Origin: Thalassomonas sp. RHCl1
Lineage (GTDB): Bacteria; Pseudomonadota; Gammaproteobacteria; Enterobacterales; Alteromonadaceae
Direction of reading: 5' to 3'
Assembly (NCBI RefSeq): GCF_947387555.1
Contig: NZ_CANDNZ010000001.1
Coordinates: forward strand, 310,001-374,000
DNA length: 64,000 nt
In this document: positions 16,808 to 25,997 of the stretch, in pieces
Numbering within the stretch: the stretch's first letter is position 1
Layout: each line of letters starts with the position of its first letter
Notes under the pieces: generated by a model
Told to the model about the DNA's origin: nothing
Databases searched by the model: none
What the model saw: only the letters and a program-made list of their open reading frames with translations
Position numbers and translations under genes: made by a program

Positions 16808-19681
16808 TTAAGATTCACTGAGTATTTTCAAGGTTTGCGGTGCCTGGTGCAAAACCTTATCCAGATGTTCGAAAAACTCAAAAAATTCCGGTTCCAGCGC
16901 TTCCGCGCTTTCCCCGTTCTTCAATGCCGTCTCAATTTGATGGGTTATTTTCCCCAGGTTGGGTACCCCGGTATAACAGCAGGCACCGTTTAATTTGTGG
17001 ATCAGGGTTTTTAAACGCTCGGTATCCTGGTTATTGAGGGCATATTCAATATTGACCTTAGTTTCCGGTAAACTCTGCAGTAAGCCATCAAGCATTTCTT
17101 TGGCTAATTCGCTGTTATTGCCGGTGCGTTGCAGGGCCAGTGACCAGTTGATCACTTCTATTGAGCCAAAATCATAAGGGTTTGCTTCTGCCTGCATTGG
17201 CTCGGGGGTGATCACATCAATCACTTCCGGGGGCGTTTCTGCCCTTAGCTGGATGTCACTGCTTTGTGAAAGCTTATCATCTGATGATGCTTCATCGGGG
17301 CGAAGAGCAAAAAGTTCCAGGTTGCCGTACTCGTATAAGGTATGGCGCAACATGGTTTCATCCAGGGGTTTAGTGATGTAGGAGTCAAAGCCTTCCACCA
17401 GCAATTTTTCTTTTTCACTGCTTAAGGCATGGGCGGTGACGGCGATAATGGCGGTATCTTCATTAAAAGTATTGCTTCTGATGGCCTTTAATGCGGTAAC
17501 CCCGTCCATGACCGGCATTTGGATATCCATAAAGATCAAGGCAAACTTTTCATTCTGACATAAAGTGACTGCCTCCTGGCCGTTGCTGGCGGTGATAACC
17601 TCGCTAACCTGCTCAAGCAGCAGCGCCTTGATCAGTTTTAAGTTGGCGTCATTATCATCTACCGCCAATACCTTGATAGGGATTTTTTTACTTGCTACTT
17701 CTGGCAGCAGTTTAACGCCGTGAGCCGGTTGTGGCAGCAGGACTTTGCATAATCGGCTGGGGGTAATAGGTTTGCTTAAACAGCTGACGGCGCCATTGGC
17801 AATCAGGGCTTCCTGCAAATTAGGGGAGTTGCTGTTGATGGCTAAATGTATTGCCGAAATCTGCGGCTTCACGGATGCAATCAATTTTTTCAGATCCGTT
17901 AATGCGCTCGGGGTGACATCATGGCCGATCAGGGCAAAGTCATAACAGTTGTTCTGCGCCAAAGCATTGCTGAACTGCTCAAGGCTGGTCACAGGTGTGA
18001 CCTTCATTTTCCAGCCGGCCAATATTTCACTGGTGGCCATACGGCTGTGGGTGATGGGCTCGTAATAGAGGATATTCTTGTCTACCAGGGCCTTGGTATC
18101 GAGCATGGAAGTCATCGGCAGGGGGTTGACCTCACACTGGAAGGAGAACCAGAAGGTGGAGCCACGGTTTTCTTCGGTGATAAAGCCGATATCGCCGTGC
18201 ATTTCCCGGGCAAGGCGTTGCGAGATCACTAAGCCTAAGCCAGTGCCGCCGTATAGGCGGGTGATGCTCTTATCTGCCTGGCCGAAGGCTTCAAAAATAC
18301 TCTTTTGCTGCTCGCTGTTCATGCCGATGCCGGTATCTGTGACCGTGATTTTAAAAACCGCTAATTTTTCATCGATATGCTCGCTGTCGATATCGATGGA
18401 GACCAGGCCTTTTTCGGTAAACTTAATCGCGTTATTGGCCAGGTTAATGATGACCTGTTTGATCCTCATGGCATCGCCGATCAGGAAATCAGGCAGCTGC
18501 TGGGCAATACGCAGTGACAGTTCCAGGTTTTTCTGGTGGGCAATAGGCGCCAGCAAGGTCAGGGTCTCTTCCACGCTGTCCCTTAAGGAAAACGGGATAT
18601 TTTCAATGATCATTTTATCGGCATCGAGTTTGGAAAAATCGAGAATGTCATTGATGATGGCCAGTAAGCTGTTGGCGGATCTTTCTATGGTTTGCAGATA
18701 ATCCCGCTGGGTTTCGCTTAACGGGGTTTTCAGCACCTGACGGGTAAAACCGATCACGCCATTTAGGGGAGTGCGTAATTCATGACTCATATTGGCCAAA
18801 AACTCGGATTTTACCCGGTTGGCGTCTTGTGCCTTACGTTTGGAAATATCCAGTTCAACGTTTTGGATTTCAAATTGCTCCAGGCTTTCCCGTAAATCTA
18901 TGGTGGCCTGATCTATGCTCCTTTGCATTTCGTCATGGTAATCCCCTAAGGATTGGGCCATGGCGTTGATGCCGTTTTTTAAAAAGTTGAGCTCGCCGAT
19001 CAACTGGCCGCTGACCCGGCTTTCCAGTTTTCCTTCCCGGATGCGGTCAACGGCGTTGACCATGGAAGTGACCGGGCGGGTCACATTTTTGATCAGCTGA
19101 AAAGCAAAGATCGCACTGAGCAGGGAGCCGAAAATCACGATGGAAAAAGCGATTAAAAACTGGCTTTGTTGCCTGTATTTGATTTTATCCCGGTCGATTT
19201 GCATGGCAATATAACCGACAACTGTCGGGTTGCCCTTTAATTCTTCAAGGTTTTTTACCTGATGGGTTTCATCTATGATCGGGGTGCGGAAAATCAGGTA
19301 ATTATCCAGTTTTTCCAAATGGGTATTTTGCGGGATATTTTTCCCGGCTTTAATGCGCATGACATTGGTATCACCATGATAGGCGCTGGTGACAAATATC
19401 TGGTTGTCTTTGGTGAAAACGGCGATGCTTTTTACTATATTGGCATGGCTTCTGTGGGCAAAGCCTATCAGGTGGCGTAATTTTTCCCTGTCTTTATTGA
19501 TAATAGGATCGGCACTGGCAATGGCGATAGGTTCAATAATGCTTTGTGAGCGTAAGGTGAGAAACTCTTCCAGTTCAACATAACGGCTATATGAAAAGTA
19601 ACCGGCTATTCCTAAGCCAATTAATGTCGTCGGTATTATTGTAAGCAGAACTACCCAGTCCTTTAGACTTATTTTATGCAT
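16808..19681 (-). CDS. barA: Hybrid sensor histidine kinase BarA
   Basis: A 957-residue tripartite sensor. An N-terminal membrane helix (about 10-30), a periplasmic sensor region and a second helix (about 170-195) lead to HAMP (about 195-250), the H box SHELRTPLNG with H300, and an ATPase domain (NLANNAIKF, TGIGM, GGTGLGL). A degenerate receiver-like part follows, then a true receiver with phospho-Asp D719 in FMDIQMPVMDG and an HPt domain with H895 in IHKLNGA. In relatives BarA phosphorylates UvrY/GacA/SirA, which drives CsrB-type RNAs that titrate CsrA. It is divergent from rlmD, as in Vibrio and Escherichia coli. This matters because possible CsrA-binding repeats occur in the window. Confidence 0.93.
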   Translation of the reverse strand: MHKISLKDWVVLLTIIPTTLIGLGIAGYFSYSRYVELEEFLTLRSQSIIEPIAIASADPIINKDREKLRHLIGFAHRSHANIVKSIAVFTKDNQIFVTSAYHGDTNVMRIKAGKNIPQNTHLEKLDNYLIFRTPIIDETHQVKNLEELKGNPTVVGYIAMQIDRDKIKYRQQSQFLIAFSIVIFGSLLSAIFAFQLIKNVTRPVTSMVNAVDRIREGKLESRVSGQLIGELNFLKNGINAMAQSLGDYHDEMQRSIDQATIDLRESLEQFEIQNVELDISKRKAQDANRVKSEFLANMSHELRTPLNGVIGFTRQVLKTPLSETQRDYLQTIERSANSLLAIINDILDFSKLDADKMIIENIPFSLRDSVEETLTLLAPIAHQKNLELSLRIAQQLPDFLIGDAMRIKQVIINLANNAIKFTEKGLVSIDIDSEHIDEKLAVFKITVTDTGIGMNSEQQKSIFEAFGQADKSITRLYGGTGLGLVISQRLAREMHGDIGFITEENRGSTFWFSFQCEVNPLPMTSMLDTKALVDKNILYYEPITHSRMATSEILAGWKMKVTPVTSLEQFSNALAQNNCYDFALIGHDVTPSALTDLKKLIASVKPQISAIHLAINSNSPNLQEALIANGAVSCLSKPITPSRLCKVLLPQPAHGVKLLPEVASKKIPIKVLAVDDNDANLKLIKALLLEQVSEVITASNGQEAVTLCQNEKFALIFMDIQMPVMDGVTALKAIRSNTFNEDTAIIAVTAHALSSEKEKLLVEGFDSYITKPLDETMLRHTLYEYGNLELFALRPDEASSDDKLSQSSDIQLRAETPPEVIDVITPEPMQAEANPYDFGSIEVINWSLALQRTGNNSELAKEMLDGLLQSLPETKVNIEYALNNQDTERLKTLIHKLNGACCYTGVPNLGKITHQIETALKNGESAEALEPEFFEFFEHLDKVLHQAPQTLKILSES

Positions 19682-19781
19682 ATTTCCGTTTTTACTTAGT
19701 GTAAAATCCGATTCTAATTACGCTTATGATGGCATATAGCGGCGAAAATATATAGCGTTCGGATTTTGGTTACCTCAAATC

Positions 19782-21101
19782 ATGGCAAATTTCTTTAAAG
19801 CAAGTACAAAAAAACATGCTCTCGGGCAAAAAATCACGGTGCAGATAGAGCGTCTGGATTTAAATGGTTGCGGGGTGGGGCATTATCAAAAGAAACCGGT
19901 TTTTGTCGCCGGTGCCCTGGTGGGGGAAAAGGCCCGGGTGCGGGTAGTTGAGCAAAAAAGTAAATATCTGCGCGGACAATTATTGGCGCTGGAGAACGAA
20001 AGTGAGCACAGGGTAGCGCCCTTTTGCCGCCATTATCAAAAATGCGGCGGCTGCGACCTCCAGCATCTGGCTTATCCGCAGCAGCTTAGCTTTAAGCAGG
20101 AAAAAGTGATGCAGCTTTTCGCCCGCAACCAGATCAACACCCCTTTACCCTGGCAGCCGCCGCTATTGGCGGGAGAAAAACATTATCGCCGAAAAGCACG
20201 TATCGGGGTGCAATATGCCAAAGACGGCAGCGCCACCATAGGTTTTCGCCAAAAAGCGACCAACGATCTGGTTGCCCTTGATGCCTGCCCTGTGCTGGTA
20301 GAGCCGGCTACCGGTATTTTTGCCTTGCTAAAACCCTTGCTGGCGGGTTTATCGGTAAAGCGGGCAATAGGGCATATCGAAGTCTTGGTGACCGGTCATA
20401 CCACCCTGATTGTTCGCCAGTTAAAACCTTTAACCGATGAAGATAAGGCCTTGTGGTTGCAGGCGGCAAAAGACCATGGTTGGCAAATCCTGCTGGATAA
20501 CGGCAAGGACCTGCTGCCCCTGACTCAGGTGGAGCCCCTCAGTTATGCCCTCTCGGACGCACTGACCATCAGCTTCACCGGCAAGGACTTTATCCAGGTC
20601 AATCACGAGATGAATGTGCAGATGGTTGACCAGGCGCTGGACTGGCTGGCGCTTGAGCCCGGCGATAAAGTATTGGATTTATTTTGCGGCCTGGGCAACT
20701 TCAGTCTGCCGGTGGCGGCCCGGGTGCAGCAGCTGACAGGTGTGGAAGGGGTACAGGACATGGTCGAGCGGGCACAAAAAAATGCCCGGGATAACGGCCT
20801 GGAAAATTGTGCTTTTTATCAGGCGGATTTAAACAGTTCCTGGCAGGATTTGCCGTGGGCGCAGGAACGTTTTGATAAAGCTCTGCTCGATCCGGCAAGG
20901 GCCGGCGCCTTAGAAGCAATAGAGCAGCTGCTGAAGTTCAAAATCGCGACCTTGCTTTATGTCAGCTGCGATCCGGCCACCCTGGCCAGGGACAGCAAAG
21001 TTTTATTGGCCGCCGGCTATAAAATTGAAAAAATCGCGATAATGGATATGTTTTCCCAGACCAAGCATGTTGAAACTATGGTATTGTTTAGTTACCCATA
21101 G
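19782..21101 (+). CDS. rlmD: 23S rRNA (uracil-1939-C5)-methyltransferase
   Basis: A 439-residue RlmD (RumA). An N-terminal TRAM domain covers about residues 10-75, then come Fe-S cysteines in CRHYQKCGGCDLQH. The SAM site is VLDLFCGLGNFSLP (about 295-308), and the nucleophile is C396 in SCDPATLARD. It methylates U1939 in 23S rRNA. It is divergent from barA and followed by relA, the conserved barA/rlmD-relA-mazG neighbourhood. Confidence 0.96.
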   Translation: MANFFKASTKKHALGQKITVQIERLDLNGCGVGHYQKKPVFVAGALVGEKARVRVVEQKSKYLRGQLLALENESEHRVAPFCRHYQKCGGCDLQHLAYPQQLSFKQEKVMQLFARNQINTPLPWQPPLLAGEKHYRRKARIGVQYAKDGSATIGFRQKATNDLVALDACPVLVEPATGIFALLKPLLAGLSVKRAIGHIEVLVTGHTTLIVRQLKPLTDEDKALWLQAAKDHGWQILLDNGKDLLPLTQVEPLSYALSDALTISFTGKDFIQVNHEMNVQMVDQALDWLALEPGDKVLDLFCGLGNFSLPVAARVQQLTGVEGVQDMVERAQKNARDNGLENCAFYQADLNSSWQDLPWAQERFDKALLDPARAGALEAIEQLLKFKIATLLYVSCDPATLARDSKVLLAAGYKIEKIAIMDMFSQTKHVETMVLFSYP

Positions 21102-21170
21102 CCGGAGCGTTGGCGCCGGATCGGCTGGTCGGTTTATCTACTTTTTCATTTATTTAACTGTAAGGAAACT

Positions 21171-23366
21171 ATGATGGTTTCAGTGCGTAAGTCTCATCAC
21201 ATGACAGAGACAAATTTTGAGTTATGGTTGGCTTCGCTGGAATTAACGCCAGCGAAAAACCAGGCTTTAGAAGCCCTTTGGCATCAGGTAAAAGAGTATT
21301 TTACCGATCAGGGGGAATGTGAAAGTAAATCATTTGAGATGGTGGAAATCCTGGCGGCGTTAAACCTGGATAAAGACTCCCTGGTGGCGGCCTTTTTATG
21401 CCCCCTTTATGAATACAACTGCCTGAGCATGGAGTACATAGAAGAGCACTTCAACCGGCAGGTTTTCCTGTTATGTAAAGGGGTCTGCCAGATGGAGGCG
21501 ATCAAGGCGCTGCAGCAAACCCAGTCCAATCCGCTGGCGGTCAACCAGATTGACAATATCCGGCGCATGTTGCTGGCCATGGTGGAAGATGTCAGGGCGG
21601 TGGTGATCAAACTGGCCGAGCGCTTATGTTATTTACGTATCGTGAAAAACGCCGATGAAGAGTTGCGGGTGCTGGCAGCCAAGGAAACTGCCAACATCTA
21701 TGCGCCGCTGGCCAACCGTTTAGGCATAGGCCAGTTGAAGTGGGAGCTTGAAGACATTGCCTTTCGTTATCTGCACCCGGATGTCTACAGCAAGATCGCC
21801 AAGTTGCTGGATGAAAAACGTCTCGATCGTGAACGTTACATGGTGGAATTTGTCGGCGATCTTAACCAGAAAATTAAGGATGCCGGCATCAGCGGCACGG
21901 TTTACGGCCGTCCCAAGCATATCTACAGCATCTGGAAAAAAATGCAGCAAAAGGAGCTGGATTTCGATCAGTTATTTGATGTCCGTGCGGTGCGGGTGAT
22001 CGTCGATCAGCTGCAGGATTGTTACGGTGCCCTGGGGATCGTGCATACCAACTGGAAGCATTTGGCCAATGAATTTGACGATTATGTTGCCACGCCGAAA
22101 CCTAACGGCTACCAGTCTATCCATACCGTGGTCCTGGGGCCGGAAGGAAAATCGATAGAAGTGCAGATCCGCACCCAGCAAATGCATGATGATGCCGAAC
22201 TTGGGGTGGCGGCCCACTGGCGTTATAAAGAAGGCAGCGCCGGCGGTAAAGGCGGCGGTTTTGATGAGAAAATCGGTTGGCTGAGAAAGATCCTGCAATG
22301 GCAGGAAGACATCAGTGAAAGCGGCGAACTTATCGAAGAGCTGCGCAGCCAGGTATTTGAAGACCGTATTTATGTCTTTACCCCGAACGGCGATGTTATC
22401 GACCTGCCGGCGGGGGCGACGCCGCTGGATTTTGCCTATTATATCCATTCCAATGTCGGCCATTGCTGCATCGGCGCCAAGGTCTTTGGCCGTATTGTAC
22501 CCTTTACCCATAAGCTGCAAACCGGGGACCAGGTAGAAGTGCTGACCAGCAAAAAACCGAATCCCAGCCGGGACTGGTTAAACCCGAGTTTAAATTACAT
22601 TCATAGTGCCCGGGCGCGGGCCAAAGTGCAGCATTTCTTTAAATCCCAGGACAGGGACAAGCATGTGCTGCAGGGTAAAGAGCTGCTCGATAGCGAGCTG
22701 GCGAAACTCCAGCTGAGTAAAGTAGATCTTAAAGAGGCGGCGAAACGTTTTAATGTCACCCATGTGGAAGACTTATATGCGGCCTTAGGTTCAGGCAATG
22801 CCAGGTTGCAGCAGGTGATTAATTACCTTACCCAGCAGGATGAAAAAAATCAGCCCCTCGCCGATATCGATCCCCAGAGCCTGGTTAAGCCGGAAAGTAC
22901 CGCAAAACCCGCGGTAGACAGCAATGGTATTACCGTGTCCGGGGTGGGTAATTTATTGACCCATATCGCCAAGTGCTGCCATCCGGTGCCGGGGGATGAA
23001 ATTTCCGGCTTTATCACCCAGGGACGCGGAATTTCCGTGCACAGGGCGGATTGCGAGCAATTAAAAAATGCCTTTAAGCAGCAGCCTGAACGTGAAGTTG
23101 AAGTGCAGTGGGGAGATCAAAGCAAGCAAAGTTATCAAGTGGGGGTACAGGTAGTCGCCAGTGACCGCCAGGGGCTGGTGCGGGATATTTCCACCATTAT
23201 TGCCAATGAAAGGGTGAGTATTGTCGGTTTGGAAAGCCACTCCGACAGCCGTCAGCAAACTACCAGTATGTCGATAAAAATGGAGATCGGCAATAGCGAA
23301 GTGTTGACCCGGTTAATGAGTAAGTTGTTGCAGCTGGATGACGTCCATGACGTTAAACGTCTTTAG
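21171..23366 (+). CDS. relA: GTP pyrophosphokinase RelA
   Basis: A 731-residue ribosome-associated (p)ppGpp synthetase. The N-terminal hydrolase-like domain lacks the HDxxED site (FLCPLYEYN where relatives with hydrolase activity have it), as in other gammaproteobacterial RelA. The synthetase has DLFDVRAVRVIV and GYQSIHTVV. TGS (VFTPNGDVIDLPAGATPLDFAY), a zinc-finger region with CCHPVPGD and a C-terminal ACT domain complete the usual order. It makes the stringent-response alarmone on amino-acid starvation. ATG 21171 has AAGGA 5 bases upstream; ATG 21201 is an alternative. Confidence 0.96.
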   Translation: MMVSVRKSHHMTETNFELWLASLELTPAKNQALEALWHQVKEYFTDQGECESKSFEMVEILAALNLDKDSLVAAFLCPLYEYNCLSMEYIEEHFNRQVFLLCKGVCQMEAIKALQQTQSNPLAVNQIDNIRRMLLAMVEDVRAVVIKLAERLCYLRIVKNADEELRVLAAKETANIYAPLANRLGIGQLKWELEDIAFRYLHPDVYSKIAKLLDEKRLDRERYMVEFVGDLNQKIKDAGISGTVYGRPKHIYSIWKKMQQKELDFDQLFDVRAVRVIVDQLQDCYGALGIVHTNWKHLANEFDDYVATPKPNGYQSIHTVVLGPEGKSIEVQIRTQQMHDDAELGVAAHWRYKEGSAGGKGGGFDEKIGWLRKILQWQEDISESGELIEELRSQVFEDRIYVFTPNGDVIDLPAGATPLDFAYYIHSNVGHCCIGAKVFGRIVPFTHKLQTGDQVEVLTSKKPNPSRDWLNPSLNYIHSARARAKVQHFFKSQDRDKHVLQGKELLDSELAKLQLSKVDLKEAAKRFNVTHVEDLYAALGSGNARLQQVINYLTQQDEKNQPLADIDPQSLVKPESTAKPAVDSNGITVSGVGNLLTHIAKCCHPVPGDEISGFITQGRGISVHRADCEQLKNAFKQQPEREVEVQWGDQSKQSYQVGVQVVASDRQGLVRDISTIIANERVSIVGLESHSDSRQQTTSMSIKMEIGNSEVLTRLMSKLLQLDDVHDVKRL

Positions 23367-23457
23367 CCGACAAGGTCTTAGCTGCCAGAGCCCTTGGCTG
23401 TAAAAACAAAGATAAACTGTTGAAAATAAAGAATACCATAAAGAAGTAGATAAAATT

Positions 23458-24258
23458 ATGTTAGCGATGAAACCTTCGATGGAGAAGCTGCGCTGGATCA
23501 TGGAGCAGCTCAGGGATCCTGTGACCGGCTGCCCCTGGGATATCAAACAAGACTTTGCCTCTATCGTGCCCCATACCCTGGAAGAAGCCTATGAAGTAGC
23601 GGACGCGATAGAGCAGGGGGATTTTCGCGAGCTGGAAAAAGAGCTCGGTGATCTGCTGTTTCAGGTGGTGTTTTACAGCCAGCTGGGTAAAGAAGAAAAG
23701 CTTTTTGATTTTGACTCTGTGGTAGCCGCCATTTGTGAAAAACTGATCCGTCGTCATCCCCATGTTTTCGCCAAAACTGAATTTTCTTCTGAGGCGCAAA
23801 TAAAAGCTAATTGGGAAAATGAGAAAATAAAGGAGCGGCAGGAAAAAAATGACCGTCAGTCGTTGAGTATTTTGGCGGATATCCCTAAGTCTTTACCTGC
23901 CTTATCCCAGGCGGCAAAAATCCAGAAACGCTGTGCCCACGTTGGTTTCGACTGGCATCAGATCGATGATGTTTTTGCCAAGGTCGCCGAAGAGGTAGAG
24001 GAAGTGCGGGAGCATTTACATGGCGACAGCCAGGAATTAACGGCTGAGCTGGGAGATCTGATGTTTGCCGTGGTGAATTTATGTCGTCACGCCAAACAAG
24101 ATCCCGAAGCGGTCTTGCGCCAGGCGAACCAGAAATTTACCAAACGTTTTCATGGGGTTGAATCGAAAGTAGCGTCCTCGGGACAAGGCTTTGAACAGCA
24201 CAGCCTGGAGCAGTTGGAAGATTACTGGCAAGAGATCAAGGCGGATGAACAGCCCTGA
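23458..24258 (+). CDS. mazG: Nucleoside triphosphate pyrophosphohydrolase MazG
   Basis: A 266-residue tandem MazG protein. The first domain has the metal-binding helix pattern LEEAYEVADAI with ELGDLLFQVVFY; the second has EEVEEVREHL with ELGDLMFAVVNL. In Escherichia coli MazG hydrolyses NTPs and lowers ppGpp; relA-mazG linkage is conserved. ATG 23458 matches the usual N-terminus closely enough. The stop codon lies in the first copy of a short 17-bp direct repeat. Confidence 0.95.
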   Translation: MLAMKPSMEKLRWIMEQLRDPVTGCPWDIKQDFASIVPHTLEEAYEVADAIEQGDFRELEKELGDLLFQVVFYSQLGKEEKLFDFDSVVAAICEKLIRRHPHVFAKTEFSSEAQIKANWENEKIKERQEKNDRQSLSILADIPKSLPALSQAAKIQKRCAHVGFDWHQIDDVFAKVAEEVEEVREHLHGDSQELTAELGDLMFAVVNLCRHAKQDPEAVLRQANQKFTKRFHGVESKVASSGQGFEQHSLEQLEDYWQEIKADEQP

Positions 24259-24306
24259 GCCAATAAAAGCCCTGAGCCAAAGAAAACCTTGAGCCAAAGA
24301 AAGCCC
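24253..24306 (+). repeat. 17-bp direct repeat, three copies
   Basis: CCCTGAGCCAAWRAAAR-type units begin at 24253, 24270 and 24287, and a partial unit at 24304. The first contains the mazG stop codon (CCC TGA). It looks like replication slippage at the gene end; no function is apparent. Confidence 0.7.
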
Positions 24307-24378
24307 AAAGCCCGCTTATTTTCACCTAAAGGCATAACTTGCCCAGGATAACTCCCATTAACTTGGTAATTAATTGAA

Positions 24379-24936
24379 ATGAATGATGTAAAAGCTGCTA
24401 AAAAGCAGAGCCCCAAAGTGAGCATAGGTTTAACGGACCCGAAAAGTCCGTCCAATGTCGGTGCCGTGATGCGCGCCGCCGGTTGTTATCAGGTGGATGC
24501 GGTATATTATACCGGACAGCGTTATGCCCGCGCCGCGAAATTTAATACTGATACCAAAAATGTCGCCGCCAATATTCCGTTAACCCAGTGTGATTCTTTA
24601 GTGGAGCAGGCAGGGCAAGGGGTGAAACTTGTCTGTGTTGAGCTGGTGGAAGGGGCAACCCCGTTGCCGGCTTTTAACCACCCGGAGCGGGCCTGTTATA
24701 TTTTTGGTCCCGAAGACGGCACCTTGTCCCAGCAAGTGATCGACCAGTCAGATGCGGTGGTTTATGTGCCCACCACTGGCTGCATGAATCTTGCTGCCAC
24801 CGTCAATGTCCTGCTTTATGATCGCCTGGCTAAATCCGAAGATATGGCGGCCGGTGATGAGCTGATCCGGCAAAGCCGTGATACTAACAATAAAGTGAAA
24901 GTAAAATCCGGGGAAGCGGCTCTGCTTGAGGGCTAA
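24379..24936 (+). CDS. SpoU/TrmH-family RNA methyltransferase
   Basis: A 185-residue SPOUT methyltransferase. The three family motifs are present: SNVGAVMRAAG (about residues 27-37), FGPEDGTLSQ (near 115) and MNLAATVNVLLYDRL (about 139-153), which form the knotted SAM site. The target RNA cannot be told from sequence. It lacks the extra N-terminal substrate domain of RlmB, so it is a minimal SpoU enzyme. It stands alone downstream of mazG. Confidence 0.88.
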   Translation: MNDVKAAKKQSPKVSIGLTDPKSPSNVGAVMRAAGCYQVDAVYYTGQRYARAAKFNTDTKNVAANIPLTQCDSLVEQAGQGVKLVCVELVEGATPLPAFNHPERACYIFGPEDGTLSQQVIDQSDAVVYVPTTGCMNLAATVNVLLYDRLAKSEDMAAGDELIRQSRDTNNKVKVKSGEAALLEG

Positions 24937-24967
24937 AAGCTTATTATAAAGGGCTGGGCACAGGACC

Positions 24968-25180
24968 TTATTCGCTTTGTGCCTGCGCTTTTGTTGCTTG
25001 TTTTACTTGTTCCTCTTTTGTTTCTGCCGTTTGCATTTCGCCTTGCTCGGCAGCCAAAGCTAACTTCTCCCGCTCGGCTTTGCTGATATATCTGGGTTTA
25101 TTGCTTTTATGCAGTTTGGCATTTGCCTTTTTGGCTTTTTTCTTCAGGGTTTCTTTGATTTTTTTCTTTCGATTCATCAT
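24968..25180 (-). CDS. DUF2986 small basic protein
   Basis: A 70-residue protein with a very Lys-rich N-terminal half (MNRKKKIKETLKKKAKKANA, then SNKPRYISKAEREKLA) typical of DUF2986, and a Gln/Glu/Ala tail. Function is unknown; the charge suggests RNA or ribosome contact, which is inference. Two adjacent ATG codons (25180 and 25177) could start it. It converges with the SpoU methyltransferase gene. Confidence 0.8.
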   Translation of the reverse strand: MMNRKKKIKETLKKKAKKANAKLHKSNKPRYISKAEREKLALAAEQGEMQTAETKEEQVKQATKAQAQSE

Positions 25181-25550
25181 TACTTTCTGCGAAATGCGAT
25201 TGATAGCCGGCTATTGTAAACGTTAACAGGCGCTCTATAAATAAGGAAAGCCAAGTGCCGGTGGGTTTAAGTTCACCACATAAAGACTATACTGGGGGAA
25301 GTACCGGTGAACGCATTTGGGGTTAACCAATAAACTATGATAGAATCAGATACTTAAATCTTAATCTTCGGGTAAAGTTCCAGCCTGGGCGGCTGTGACT
25401 GCTAAGGTTTAGCTAAAGTTAGCGAATGAAAACTTTTAACAAACATTTTACTATTTATAATAGTGAAGATAAACTTTTCTCATTGAACTGTTAAATAACT
25501 ATATTCAGGTGAGTTGTCCGAATGCTTAATATCTTTTTTACAGGGATGTC
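25181..25550. other. Intergenic region, no gene seen
   Basis: A 370-base AT-rich gap that must hold the promoters of the DUF2986 gene and the PstS-like/barrel/GGDEF-EAL operon. A loose inverted repeat GTTCACC...GGTGAAC spans about 25270-25314. I see no open reading frame with a ribosome-binding site and cannot assign a regulator. Confidence 0.5.
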
Positions 25551-25997
25551 ATGAAAGTGAAAATCAAACAGTGGCTGCGGTTAGCGCCATTTTGTTGTTT
25601 TTTATATTTTCCTTACTTTGAAGCGCATTCGGTTCAAGTGATCGTCAACTCCTCTGTCCCGCAAAAGCAGTTATCGGCTTCCCATCTAAGACGAATTTTC
25701 ACCGTGCGCCACAGGCAGTGGGCAAATGATTTACCTATTAAAGTCTTTGTTTTAGCAAAAAATAATGTCACTCATAAGAATTTCTGCCTGCAAAAGCTTG
25801 AGGTTTTTCCCTACCAGCTGGAAAAAATCTGGGGCAAATTGCTGTTTTCCGGTTTAGGGGAGCCGCCTCTGGTATTAACCGATGAAAAGCAAATGATTGA
25901 AATGGTCAGGAAAACACCGGGCGCGATAGGTTACGTGGATAGCCTGCCACAAGATAGCGGAGTAGAAATAATGACAATGGAAAGCAGTGATGACTAA
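25551..25997 (+). CDS. Small PstS-like periplasmic protein
   Basis: A 148-residue protein with a signal peptide (hydrophobic residues 8-25) and a single-lobe PBP-like domain of the phosphate-binding (PstS-like) superfamily. It resembles the protein at 62708-63133 in order and spacing of motifs: L-x-x-IF near the start, then F..., a W-K-L-x-F-x-G-x-G-x-P stretch, and a terminal IGYVD. It is shorter than true PstS (about 320), so transport of phosphate is doubtful; ligand sensing is a possibility. AGGGA lies 5 bases upstream of ATG 25551. Its end overlaps the barrel gene by 8 bases, the first step of a three-gene operon. Confidence 0.7.
   Translation: MKVKIKQWLRLAPFCCFLYFPYFEAHSVQVIVNSSVPQKQLSASHLRRIFTVRHRQWANDLPIKVFVLAKNNVTHKNFCLQKLEVFPYQLEKIWGKLLFSGLGEPPLVLTDEKQMIEMVRKTPGAIGYVDSLPQDSGVEIMTMESSDD

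Noticed and set aside
21171-23366. RelA hydrolase site lost as a novelty
   Set aside because: Missing HDxxED is normal for gammaproteobacterial RelA.
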